From: Dysgonamonadaceae bacterium
Lineage (GTDB): Bacteria > Bacteroidota > Bacteroidia > Bacteroidales > Dysgonomonadaceae
Length of the DNA: 64,000 nucleotides
Reading direction: 5' to 3'
Assembly: GCA_031254645.1 (NCBI GenBank)
Contig: JAIRUA010000028.1
Coordinates: 62,001 to 126,000 of the forward strand
Positions 1 to 9,500 of this stretch are shown here, in pieces. The notes beneath the pieces were generated by a model. It did not search any database. It saw only the letters and a list, made by a program, of their open reading frames with translations, and was not told where the DNA came from. Positions within the stretch are counted from its first letter, which is position 1. Each line of letters starts with the position of its first letter. Both the position numbers and the translations under genes were made by a program.

Positions 1-135
1 ATAATACATCGACATTCCATCATATACAAATTGTGATACCACAGGTATATCGGAAGGGGCATCTTTTTTATCGCATGCCACATTACAAAGCACAGCAAAG
101 ATAAATATCCATACAAATAGACGTAGATTCTTCAT
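1..135 (-). CDS. S41-family peptidase-like lipoprotein, N-terminal fragment
   Basis: Only the first 45 codons lie in the window; the frame is open to the left edge. The ATG is at 133-135. The product starts with a lysine-containing n-region, a hydrophobic stretch and a cysteine in a lipobox-like context (NVAC), so it is predicted to be a lipoprotein. The mature part continues with VSQFVYDGMSMYY, which resembles the opening of Bacteroidales S41 (C-terminal processing protease-like) lipoproteins. The catalytic part is outside the window, so the family call is an inference from a short stretch. Confidence 0.5.
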   Translation of the reverse strand, partial: MKNLRLFVWIFIFAVLCNVACDKKDAPSDIPVVSQFVYDGMSMYY

Positions 136-214
136 ATTATTGAATTGTTCGTTTTTGTGATTTCTATTTGAAAGGACAAATGTACGCAAATAATTTTAAT
201 ATTTTTCTATTGTT

Positions 215-1393
215 TTACCGTTTCAACCAAATCAACGGATTCCTAATCGGCAAGTTACGAACTACTTCTTGTACTGACGGATTGTGTTCGAGTCCTTTCC
301 ACAAATCAAAATAAGCTTCATTATTAAATGCGATGGCGCCGAAAAGCAATGCCGGGTGTGCTACAGGCCATTCATCCCAGTATGCTATATCCGGCGGAAG
401 TTCCCAAAGAGATTTATCTTTGATAAAGGGATACATAAATTCGATGCCCTTTTTTATATTTAATCCGGTTTCTGTCGTATATTCCCACAAATTATCTTCT
501 TCGGTGGATAAAATATGGCAGATAGCAGTCATTGCATCGAGGTTGAATAGCGAGTATCCATATGCTTTTGTTCTGCTTATTTCGCGAGGAAAACTGCCGT
601 CTTCTGCCATTTGCGAAGGGAGCAAAACGTCTTTGTATCTTCTTCTGCAAAATTCCAATATCTCCTCGTTTTCGGTAAGCGTGGCAAATGATGCTACCTG
701 CATCACCCAACAAGTGGCGTGATTGTTGTGCCTGTTCATTTCGTCGATGCCGTGTTGGTGCGTTGTAAGCCATACAAGATAATCCGCAAACCATTGTTTT
801 ATGATCGCCAATTCTTTCGAATCAACAGTTTCCGAATCCTGCATAACGATAACTCCCTGTGCTACTTCCATCAGATGGACGGTGTCAATAATGCCGATAT
901 CCCTTCCGGTGGTGATACCGTGTATCGCTTGCGCGTACAAAAGATGCGGTGCCATCATCGTTGCCGGATTCACAAACCACGCATTGAGGTGTCTGAAAGC
1001 GTGTTGCACGTATTTGTCATCTCCCGTAACGATATAAGCAGAAGCCAGTGCCCCGATGATATCGCCTAAACGAATCATTACCAACCGGTGTGCCACAAAG
1101 TTGTCGGGATTTGATTGACCGTCTCGCTGAATATACGGTCCGCCGGGGTTGTCGGGGTTGGGCCACCAAAAGTCTCCTTCGGAGAAAAAGTCGTGGATTC
1201 CGCCTGCGCTGCGTTCACTGCTAAAAGCTGTAACCGTTTGGGGTTCCTGTTGTAATGCCCAGTCGGCTCTTTGCATAATAAGGTCGTGCAATGTGGCTTC
1301 GACCTTTTTACTCCAATTGGTATGTGGCGCGCTGCACGAAATGGCTGATACGCATATTGCAGCGATTATACTGATTTTAAAATAACGGTTCAT
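215..1393 (-). CDS. Alginate-lyase-superfamily polysaccharide lyase (lipoprotein)
   Basis: 392 residues with a lipobox cysteine at residue 20 (SAISC). The body resembles the alpha-toroid alginate_lyase family (PF05426; PL5/PL38-type enzymes). It has the WWPNPDNPGGPYIQRDGQSNP block near 76-96, an Asn-Asn-His motif (RHNNHAT) near 221-227 and an Arg/Tyr block (SRTKAYGY) near 273-280, which matches the Asn/His/Arg/Tyr catalytic set of this fold. Such enzymes cut uronic-acid glycosidic bonds by beta-elimination and leave unsaturated uronyl ends. The gene overlaps the upstream GH88 gene by 17 bp, so the two are probably co-transcribed. A paralogue lies at 2711-3907. The substrate cannot be read from sequence; glucuronan or alginate are candidates. 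Confidence 0.78.
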   Translation of the reverse strand: MNRYFKISIIAAICVSAISCSAPHTNWSKKVEATLHDLIMQRADWALQQEPQTVTAFSSERSAGGIHDFFSEGDFWWPNPDNPGGPYIQRDGQSNPDNFVAHRLVMIRLGDIIGALASAYIVTGDDKYVQHAFRHLNAWFVNPATMMAPHLLYAQAIHGITTGRDIGIIDTVHLMEVAQGVIVMQDSETVDSKELAIIKQWFADYLVWLTTHQHGIDEMNRHNNHATCWVMQVASFATLTENEEILEFCRRRYKDVLLPSQMAEDGSFPREISRTKAYGYSLFNLDAMTAICHILSTEEDNLWEYTTETGLNIKKGIEFMYPFIKDKSLWELPPDIAYWDEWPVAHPALLFGAIAFNNEAYFDLWKGLEHNPSVQEVVRNLPIRNPLIWLKR

Positions 1394-2603
1394 TTTTTTC
1401 GATTTTTTGTTTTCTCAATAATGCTTCCAAGAAATAATAATCAGCGTAGACCAACGGCACATCTATTTCGTAACCGTTTGGCTTATGTCCTGTGGAGTGA
1501 AGGAGCAAAAAGCCAAACATAGTACCTTCTTCAGCGCGGTAATGATGGGTCAGATTTTCGATAATCGTATCTGCCCACTGCTTGTATTGTGCGCCGTTGA
1601 TAGTGTCATAGGTACTCATTTCGTAGAGTGCCGAAGCCGTTATGGCAGCTGCCGAAGCATCGCGCGGCTCGTTTGGAATATCGGGTGCGTTGAAATCCCA
1701 GTAAGGAATCAAATCTTCGGGCAGATTGGGGTGTGAAAAGAAAGCCTTTGTTGCATTTTTTGCCTGTTGTAGAAAGGCAGGATTTTTGGTTTCGCGATAA
1801 GTAAGCGTATAACCGTAAATTGCCCACGCTTGTCCTCTTGCCCACATTGTTTCGTGTGCATAACCTTGATGCGTGTGGCGATTGACGGTCTCACCTGTTT
1901 CCCTGTCGAAATCAACAACGTGATAGGTGCTGAAATCGGGACGAAAATGGTTTTTCATCGTTGTTTCGGCGTGGTTGACGGCAATGTTGTAGAAGGTAGA
2001 ATCGCCGGTTTCCCGGAATGCCCAAAACAGCAATTCGAGGTTCATCATATTGTCGATAATCACCGGATATTGCCATCTGTGAGCGTTGTGATCCCACGAG
2101 CGAATGGCTCTTACATTGGGGTTGTATCTCGTTATCAGCGTGTAGGCAGATTCCAACATAATGTCTTTGTAGCTTTGGTCGTTGGTTAGGCGAAAGCCGT
2201 TTCCGAAACTGCAATAGATTTTGAAACCCATATCGTGCGTAGTGCCGTTGGTTTTTTCGCGTTCTATCGGCGCTGTGAATCTTCGGGCTTCGGTTTCCCA
2301 TTTTTTGTCGCCGGTATATTCGTACATATACCAGAGCGAGCCGGGAAAAAATCCGCTTGTCCAGTCGCGCGAGGCGACCATTTTAAACGTTCCGTCGTTT
2401 TCGATACTTCGCGGTACGACCAACATTCTGCGAGCGGCGGTAGTGTCTGTTGCCAAAAATCTTTCTACTTCGGTGATAGCGAAAGCCAATTGGTTTTCGG
2501 CAAAATTAAAATTGTTTTGTACGATGTTTTCTTTCGTCTGCTGTGATGTGCACGAGACGAAGGCGAGGAGCGTGAGGCTCAGTGTGATGAATAGATATTT
2601 CAT
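1377..2603 (-). CDS. GH88 unsaturated glucuronyl hydrolase (lipoprotein)
   Basis: 408 residues with a lipobox cysteine at residue 18 (FVSC). It shows hallmarks of glycoside hydrolase family 88: SRDWTSGFFPGSLWY near 78-92, THDMGF with Asp124, RWQYPVIIDNMMNLELL with Asp184, and ARGQAWAIYGY near 255-265. The two Asp residues correspond to the pair needed for hydration of the unsaturated 4,5-uronyl residue. The enzyme would remove the unsaturated GlcA/uronate ends made by the two flanking lyases. Its stop overlaps the start of the downstream lyase gene. Linkage and polymer are not determinable here. Confidence 0.88.
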   Translation of the reverse strand: MKYLFITLSLTLLAFVSCTSQQTKENIVQNNFNFAENQLAFAITEVERFLATDTTAARRMLVVPRSIENDGTFKMVASRDWTSGFFPGSLWYMYEYTGDKKWETEARRFTAPIEREKTNGTTHDMGFKIYCSFGNGFRLTNDQSYKDIMLESAYTLITRYNPNVRAIRSWDHNAHRWQYPVIIDNMMNLELLFWAFRETGDSTFYNIAVNHAETTMKNHFRPDFSTYHVVDFDRETGETVNRHTHQGYAHETMWARGQAWAIYGYTLTYRETKNPAFLQQAKNATKAFFSHPNLPEDLIPYWDFNAPDIPNEPRDASAAAITASALYEMSTYDTINGAQYKQWADTIIENLTHHYRAEEGTMFGFLLLHSTGHKPNGYEIDVPLVYADYYFLEALLRKQKIEKNEPLF

Positions 2604-2638
2604 TATATTATTTATTTGATTTGTTTTTAGATTATTTT

Positions 2639-2660
2639 GAGACGTGATACGCCACGTTTC
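2639..2660 (-). terminator. Short hairpin downstream of the second lyase gene
   Basis: GAGACGTG and CACGTTTC form an 8-bp stem (one G-T pair) around a 6-base loop. On the minus strand it is followed by an A-rich stretch rather than a strong T run, so termination is uncertain. The arms look like a decayed version of the GTAGAGACG palindromes at 16979 and 41958. Confidence 0.35.
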
Positions 2661-2673
2661 TATTAATACTGGA

Positions 2674-2710
2674 CTTGAATCTTTGAATTTTAAATCTTTG
2701 AACTTTAAAT
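2674..2710. repeat. Single-armed word repeat directly after a stop codon
   Basis: Two tandem copies of a roughly 15-bp A/T word (TTTGAATTTTAAATC, then TTTGAACTTTAAATT) end exactly at the stop codon of the 2711-3907 gene. There is no clear opposite arm. It looks like one side of the word palindromes found in other gaps. Confidence 0.5.
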
Positions 2711-3907
2711 TTATCGTACGCCATACAATAAACGCAATCTGTCGTTTGCTACTTGTGTGCTAAATTGATGATACAATGCTAAATAATTTGTTCTTGACGG
2801 GTCTATCGAACTGATACGATACAATTCTCTACACAAGGCTTGTTGTGCACGTTCCCAACCGCTGATTTGACGATAAGGAAATGCTTCGACCTCTTTTTCC
2901 AAATAGGGCGTGAGGAAATCGACGGCTTTGTAAATCGACCTTCCGTCGGGCGAAACCCACTCTCTTGTATTAATGCCAAACCCGTTGGCTATTGCTGCCA
3001 TATCCACCATAAAGTATAGATTATAAACAGAATAATGGTATGCCAGTGTGCGACGAAGTTCGTGCGGCTGACTGCCGTCCGGCTCAATTTGTGTAAACAA
3101 TCGCGCTGTGGGAAATTCGTTCATCACTTCAAGGGCTGTTTCTTTATCGTCGGCAAAGAGAGAAAATATTACAAGCTGCACATCATATGCCAATCCGTGA
3201 TTGTTTCGTCCGTTTTTTTCGGCGATGCCTTGCTCCGATGTTTTCCACCAATGGATAAATTCGCGGAACCACGCTTGCAATCCGTTTTTATCTTTTTCGA
3301 TATAATGTTTCGATGTTTCCAAAAGTGGTATGGCGTTCAACATTTCCACAAACGAATAAGTGTCAATCAGTCCAAAAGGACGACCTTTGTTATCGTTTAC
3401 GCCCGGCACAAATTGCGCGTAATACAGATGAGGATTCATTCGTGTATCTTCATTCAAAAACCATACACGAAGCAATTCTGTTGCTTTTTCTGCATAATGT
3501 TCTTCGCCACTGAAAAAGTATGCTAGCGAAAGTGTGGTTACAGCATTTGCCATATATCCAAGCGGATTGCGGTCATATTTTTCTAATTCGGGATTCGACT
3601 CGCCATCGCGGTGGACGTAAGGTAGTCCGTCCGGTTTCGTGGGATCGGGCCATACGTAACGCGCCATACTCACGTAGTCGTGTTGGTCGCCGCTGGGCGC
3701 AATGCCCTCTTTGAAGGTTACAGACCAAGGACCTCTCGTCAGTGCTCTATCGGCATCTTCGATCAGTTGGTTGTAAGTTTCGATGTATTGGGGTGAATGA
3801 ATGTTGTTTTTTACATCATTCATTTGGTTGATGTTCCACATCCATTGGGCTTGTGATGACAAGGCAAAAGTGAATACGAAAACAAGTGTTAGGTAAAATT
3901 TGCTCAT
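2711..3907 (-). CDS. Alginate-lyase-superfamily polysaccharide lyase (secreted)
   Basis: 398 residues with a cleavable signal peptide (hydrophobic stretch to ALSSQA, mature from Gln21) and no lipobox, so it is probably periplasmic or secreted, unlike its lipoprotein paralogue at 215-1393. Shared blocks are YVWPDPTKPDGLPYVHRDG near 84-102, the GRNNHG motif near 233-238 and the ELRRTLAYHY block near 283-292. These match the Asn/His and Arg/Tyr active-site segments of PF05426 lyases. One lyase on the surface and one in the periplasm would suit stepwise depolymerisation. It is followed by the GH88 gene after a 107-bp gap. Confidence 0.78.
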   Translation of the reverse strand: MSKFYLTLVFVFTFALSSQAQWMWNINQMNDVKNNIHSPQYIETYNQLIEDADRALTRGPWSVTFKEGIAPSGDQHDYVSMARYVWPDPTKPDGLPYVHRDGESNPELEKYDRNPLGYMANAVTTLSLAYFFSGEEHYAEKATELLRVWFLNEDTRMNPHLYYAQFVPGVNDNKGRPFGLIDTYSFVEMLNAIPLLETSKHYIEKDKNGLQAWFREFIHWWKTSEQGIAEKNGRNNHGLAYDVQLVIFSLFADDKETALEVMNEFPTARLFTQIEPDGSQPHELRRTLAYHYSVYNLYFMVDMAAIANGFGINTREWVSPDGRSIYKAVDFLTPYLEKEVEAFPYRQISGWERAQQALCRELYRISSIDPSRTNYLALYHQFSTQVANDRLRLLYGVR

Positions 3908-3990
3908 AAATTATCTGTCTAAAATAATAAAGATGCTCAATTGAGGGTGCAAATAACGTAATTTTTTTGTTATTAGCAAAATTTATTTGC

Positions 3991-4026
3991 AAAAAGAGGC
4001 GAAAAATTGCATTCCGCCTCTTTTTT
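3991..4026 (-). terminator. Strong intrinsic terminator after the SusCD-lipoprotein genes
   Basis: An 11-bp perfect stem (AAAAAGAGGCG / CGCCTCTTTTT) with a 13-base loop and U-runs on both strands. It sits just downstream of the stop of the 4041 lipoprotein gene and separates the binding/transport genes from the three enzyme genes. The enzymes are therefore either read through or have a promoter of their own; I did not find a consensus one in 3908-3990. Confidence 0.8.
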
Positions 4027-4040
4027 GATACTAAAACTTA

Positions 4041-4736
4041 TCAGAAAAATCTCACCCTCACCGCATTCCAATCAAACCAAAGACCGCGAATCAAATAATC
4101 ATTTGTTTTGTTATTGATTAACGTTTCAAGATTTGTCCGGTCGGGTCCTGTGCCGGTGAACTTTGAACTGTCCAATGTGTTTACCATCAATGCACCGGTG
4201 GCAGTTGTCAAGCGTTTGATTTTTACGCCTTGTTCACCTTTTTCGGCATTTGCCCAATTGATGGAGTAAGCACCTTGCGCATTAGGCGTGATGAGTGTGC
4301 CGTCTGCAGTGTGTACCGTAAAATCAACGCCCGGAACCAAAGTTGCCGGAACGATAGGTGCAAAGTTAGGAAACGTGCCTGACGGATTCACTTGTGTAAT
4401 CCAGAAAAAAGTGGTTACATTATAACTGCGTGTCCGTTCGCTGATGAAGCGAAAAGGAATTGGGTTCGTAGTGTATGGCTCGCCCGATTCTACCCATTCG
4501 CGTATCTCGGTAGGAACATTGAATATTCTACGCAAATGACGCGCAGTACCATCTGCCGCAATTTCAAATTCGAGCATGCTGTTGACTCCGGAGCCGACAT
4601 TTCCTGTTTTTACAACAGAAAAGTAGTAGACGTGCTCCAATGCAGACTCTCCATCGGGCCAATCATTGTATGGGTTGCAGCTTGCAGCCAATATGAAGAC
4701 GAAAGCTGCGCAAATATATTTGAAAATATTTTTCAT
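4041..4736 (-). CDS. SusCD-associated surface lipoprotein, unknown family
   Basis: The start chosen is the ATG at 4734-4736, which gives MKNIFKYICAAFVFILAASC, a clean lipoprotein signal. An upstream in-frame ATG at 4775 would overlap the SusD stop and put 13 charged residues before the signal. The mature protein of about 210 residues looks beta-rich and has no motif I recognise. Its place directly after SusD matches the SusE/SusF-like glycan-binding position, so a surface binding role for the polymer is inferred from context only. It ends in a strong terminator. Confidence 0.65.
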   Translation of the reverse strand: MKNIFKYICAAFVFILAASCNPYNDWPDGESALEHVYYFSVVKTGNVGSGVNSMLEFEIAADGTARHLRRIFNVPTEIREWVESGEPYTTNPIPFRFISERTRSYNVTTFFWITQVNPSGTFPNFAPIVPATLVPGVDFTVHTADGTLITPNAQGAYSINWANAEKGEQGVKIKRLTTATGALMVNTLDSSKFTGTGPDRTNLETLINNKTNDYLIRGLWFDWNAVRVRFF

Positions 4737-4765
4737 TATTTCTTTGTTTTTAGTGTACATAGTTT

Positions 4766-6580
4766 TTAATCCCAATTTGGGTTTTGTTTGATATTATTGT
4801 CCGATTTCGCAATTTCGTTTGTTGGAATCGGATAGAAATAGTCGCGCGCCGGATTAAATCTGCGAGCATCTCCTTTTTCCTGAATGTACATATCGACGGA
4901 GGGATAGAAAAACACGCCATCCAACGTGCCGTCGGCTAAAGTCAGACGCTCCGCTCGTTGCTGAGCGGTTATTGGTATCCCTGCTTCGTGGTCGAAATAT
5001 CTGATGCTGACAAAGGGTCTTGGAAGCACATATTCGGCAATTTTCCAGCGAATAATATCGTTGTAGCGTTGGCTCTCACCTATCAATTCTACGGTACGTT
5101 CGCGGCGAATTTCTTCTTGCATATTCAAGCCGTGTGTTGCTGCAAAAGCATTGGTTAGCCTTACATTAAAGCCTACGCGAGCACGTAATGCGTTTATGGT
5201 TGCATCTAACTGTGCATCGGTGATAGCGCCGTTTCGTTCATATAATGCTTCTGCGTATGCTATGAGCATTTCACCCCAGCGAATGTAGGTTTTGTCTGCC
5301 CAGTCGCGATTGACTTGGGCTCCCCAAAACATTTTCTTCAGTCTGTAACCGGGCGGTTCTCGTGTTGAGGTGATAAAGAAGTTGTAATTTTCGCCTTGTC
5401 TGTGTTGCCAGCCTATTCCAAAGCCGGCTACAACTACCTCCGTTCTGTCGTCGGGATCATTGATGCGCCAAAACGTTTGTGTCAGACGAGGATCGCGCGG
5501 ATGTCCGTTTGGTGTTACACCATTGGTTTCGTAACCAAACACGCTGTTGAATGATGTTTCATCGGCTGCCGGCAAGTAATAGGCAGATTTGCTGCCTGGC
5601 AAACCATCGGCATACAAAAACATATCCACCATTGCTCGTGTAAATCCGAAGCGACCTGATGCCAGACCGGAAAAGTCGGTGAAAATATTACCTGCTGATC
5701 CGGCGGCAGCACCATTGAAACCGAGTGCTTTACCGAACATAATTTCCGGATTTTCCACGTTTCTTTCTTCTAAAAATGCGCCAAGGAAGGCACGATGCCC
5801 TTCGCCTCGATACAAGTCGTGTCCGTGTCCGGGTTCATCTCTTAATCTTTCAAAGGCGGCGATGCTGACATCAAGGTGCGCTTGCCAATCACTGCTAAGT
5901 TGGTGAAACTTTCGCATCGTTCCTTCGTGCAGTCCTATGCGTACCATCAATCCCAATGCCGATGATTGGGTAACGCGTCTGCGGTGGAACTCGTGGCTGT
6001 TGTCGGGACTTGCTATTAACTCAGCTCGTGTAGGAAGCCATCGCGCGGCAAATAGTAGGTCTTCGTAGCATTGTTGGATGACTACTTCGCGCGGTGTGCG
6101 TCCCATTTTCAAGTCAGGGTCTTGTGTGTTTGTAAATGTTCTGAGTACAAGTGGTACATCGCCGTATCTTGTTACCAAATTAAAATATTCCCAAGCCCTG
6201 AAAAAATGTGCTTCGGCAATATGACGATTCATAACCCGTTCGCTTACAGATGCTCTTGGAGCCTTTTCAATGATGTTGTTTGCCTGAAAAATACGTCTGT
6301 ACGGATCTGTCCAGTCCCCACCGCTGGTAACGGGTGTTACTCTTTGTCCGGTGCTGATAGGATCCGGGTCTCTGCCAAATTTGTCATCGGCGCGAGCGTC
6401 GTGTCCTAATGCAGGCAGTTGTGTGTAGAGCCTGCTAACGGCTGCTCTGAGGTCTTGTTCCGTATTCCAGAAGTTGGCATCGGTCATATCAGTTTGCGGT
6501 TTTACATCCAGTAAAGCATCGCAACTTATCAAAATCAGCGTAGCCAATGCTATAGCGCTTGCATATATTATTTTTTTCAT
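4766..6580 (-). CDS. RagB/SusD-family outer-membrane lipoprotein
   Basis: 604 residues with lipobox cysteine 20 (LILISC), followed by the usual SusD opening (DALLDVKPQTDMTDANFWNT). Near the middle are the PLVLRTF and CYEDLLFAARWLP segments typical of the TPR-like helices. The C-terminus carries EIRRERTVELIGESQRYNDIIRW and ends NIKQNPNWD, both standard for the family. SusD forms the lid of the SusC channel and captures oligosaccharides at the cell surface. It lies 12 bp after susC. The length is normal to slightly long. Confidence 0.95.
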   Translation of the reverse strand: MKKIIYASAIALATLILISCDALLDVKPQTDMTDANFWNTEQDLRAAVSRLYTQLPALGHDARADDKFGRDPDPISTGQRVTPVTSGGDWTDPYRRIFQANNIIEKAPRASVSERVMNRHIAEAHFFRAWEYFNLVTRYGDVPLVLRTFTNTQDPDLKMGRTPREVVIQQCYEDLLFAARWLPTRAELIASPDNSHEFHRRRVTQSSALGLMVRIGLHEGTMRKFHQLSSDWQAHLDVSIAAFERLRDEPGHGHDLYRGEGHRAFLGAFLEERNVENPEIMFGKALGFNGAAAGSAGNIFTDFSGLASGRFGFTRAMVDMFLYADGLPGSKSAYYLPAADETSFNSVFGYETNGVTPNGHPRDPRLTQTFWRINDPDDRTEVVVAGFGIGWQHRQGENYNFFITSTREPPGYRLKKMFWGAQVNRDWADKTYIRWGEMLIAYAEALYERNGAITDAQLDATINALRARVGFNVRLTNAFAATHGLNMQEEIRRERTVELIGESQRYNDIIRWKIAEYVLPRPFVSIRYFDHEAGIPITAQQRAERLTLADGTLDGVFFYPSVDMYIQEKGDARRFNPARDYFYPIPTNEIAKSDNNIKQNPNWD

Positions 6581-6592
6581 CTTCTTTGTTTT

Positions 6593-9500
6593 TTAGAATG
6601 TTATGTTTAGACCCAACGACCACGTGCGCATAAAGGGGTAATAGCTTCTACCTATTCTGTCGTTAATATTACTGGTGCCGGTTCTTGTTTCAACTTGATT
6701 ACCAAATTCGGGGTCAAATGATTTCAGCATTTTGGTGTATTCCCACACATCGGTTCCGGCGACGAATACCCTAAACGACTGAACAAATCTGTCGAGTGGA
6801 ATATTGTATCCCAACTGAATGTCTTTCAGACGAATATAGGCTCCGTTTTGCACCCATCGGTCTGCGTACTGGTAGTTGTGTATTCCGTTTTCATAAAGAC
6901 GTGCAAAATAAGCGTTCGGATTGTCTTCTGTCCAGTAATCGCGGTGGATTGTCCAAGGCATTGAGGCAGAAGCTCCCAAAGGCTGTATGGCTGTGTTGTT
7001 GATAAACAGCGAACGTTTACCTACGCCTTGAAAAACACATTGAAAATCGAAATTCTTCCATTCCGCGCCCAATGTAATACCGAAGGCATAACGTGCGTTG
7101 GCGTCACCCAGATAGATAAGGTCGCCCGGATCTTCCGGCGTTCCGCCACCGATTCCTATTTGGTGTCTTCCATCACCCTGTGCTACATAACGCACATCGC
7201 CGCCCTGTATTCTTGGGTCATTCCACGATTGGTAGCCCGGATTGGCATCTTTATGTGCTAAATATTCCTCGCGGCTACGCCAAAAACCATCGGTTTGGTA
7301 GCCCCACAATGTATTGATTGGGTACCCTTCTAATAGTCTTGTGGTTCCGGCAGCTATGGTGTTGGAACCTTTGTATTCGGTTAATCTATTTTGGCTATCG
7401 TCAATGATGAATCTTACATTGTAGCGGAAATCACCAATACGGTCGCGCCAGCCAATTGATGCTTCCCAACCCCACGTTTTGAGTGTTCCGATGTTTTCTC
7501 TAGGCAAATTCGCTACCCCGATAATATTACCCGGATCCATTGGCGAAAGCATATCTCGGTTTTCTTTCCAATAATGCTCGGCAGTAAGGGTTAGCCTGTT
7601 TCCGAGAAATGCGAAATCGATACCGATATTGGTAGAAACAACCGTTTCCCACGAAATATCTGTTGATGCCATTGTGTTTTGGAAATAAACGGACTGCCCC
7701 ATTACCTGTCGCGGATCGTTTTGGGCAATCATTGCAATGTAGGGATAATACATACTACTGAGTACGGTGCTGTTACCCACTTGTCCGTATGAAGCGCGAA
7801 GTCTCACCACATCTACATAATTACGCATCGGCTCAAAAAACGATTCTTCGCTAATTGCCCATCCGCCCGAAACACCGGGGAAAAAGCCAAAGCGATTGCC
7901 GGGCGCCAAACGCGAACTTCCGTCATAACGCGCTACAAATTCCAACATATAGCGGCTTTCGTAGTTGTAACTTAATCTGCCGAAGAGCGAAGCCATTTTC
8001 CAAGGATGAATGGCATCGGAAATGACTGCACTGTTGGGCTGCGATTCGTCGAAATAATTTAAACTGAACAAATCGTCGTTCAACAAATAATTGGCGCGAG
8101 CTGTTATCTCATCTCTCAAAAACTGTTCGTAAGAGGCACCGCCCAATACGGAAAACGAGTGCTTGCCGATGTCGAAACGGTAATTTGCCAATGCTTCCAA
8201 TTTGTCCAGATTACTTGTGTTTTTTCTTTTCTCAACAAACGAAACGGAGCGCACATCTTGAGCGGGAGTACCACGTCTTTGTCCCAACAATACCGGTGCG
8301 TTGATTTGATGTGCATACACGCCAAAGCGGCGCGAAGCGTTGAGGTCAAACGTAAAGCCGTGTATCAGGTTTTTGAATCGCAAATTAGCAGCAGCCGTAA
8401 TAAATTGATTGTTAGCAGTATTAGAACCTCCGAATTTCATTTCGGCAATCGGATTGATGTGCAAGTCGGAGGCATAAGGGTTGTTTCCGAAGAATCTGGG
8501 ATCCGATTCCGGAAGGAAGGTGGACATTCTACCGCGATTGCTGTAGAGTCTCGACATTATTGTTTCGTGGGATGTAGCATTGCGATAGTTTGTGCTGCTC
8601 TCGTAAGAGGTATTCAATCTGAAATCGACATATTTACTCATTTCCGTATTGATGGTTGCCCTCAAATTGTAGCGTTCGTTGCTGTCGGGTCCATACTTGA
8701 ATAATCCGTTTTGAGTGAAATATCCGGCAGAAAAGAAATAGGTGGTTTTTACATCTCCACCGGCTACTGTTACAGCGTGACGTTGCGTAGTGGTAATCGG
8801 GCGCAAACTTTCTTTAATCCAGTTAGAATTGCCGATTGCGTGCTGATAGCGGTCGGCTGCCGTAGGGTGAAGATCCCACAGATAGTTGGGATTTCCGAGC
8901 CATTCTCTTTGGTCGGATTCCACCTCTCTGGTGTCGTTGAATGCAAAGCGCGCCGCTGTAATCATATCCTGCTCTTCCCACGGACTCATCCGTTGCGGCA
9001 TCAATCCGGGTGTATTCACGCCGAGCGATCCGTTATAAGAGATTCTTGTTTTTTGATTTCCGCCTCTTTTGGTGGTAACAAGTACTACACCGCCGGCAGC
9101 ACGTGCGCCGTAGATAGCGGCAGAGGCGGCATCTTTCAACACCGATATACTTTCGATGTCATTGGGATTCAAATTGGCAAGGCTGCCTTCTACGCCATCA
9201 ATGAGAATCATCGCGCTTACATCGTTTACCGACGAAAATCCGCGAATACGCAGTCCGTTGTTGTCGCTGCCGGGTTGTCCACCCGAACGAAGTACGTTTA
9301 CGCCGGGCATTTGCCCTTGTAGGGCTGTAACCACACTGGTGCTTGCTCTCGACACGATGTCTTGTCCGCTCACTTGTGAAACGGCACCGGTTTGGTGTGC
9401 TCTTCGCACTGTGCCGTAGCCGATGACGATTAAATCGTCGAGCATTTCTGCATCGTCTGCCAAAACCACGTCTATGGTGGTTCTGCCGTTTACATTGATG

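Noticed and set aside
1377..1393. Frameshift between the GH88 and first lyase genes
   Set aside because: The 17-bp overlap is a normal operon overlap; both proteins have complete, family-like ends and their own lipoprotein signals.
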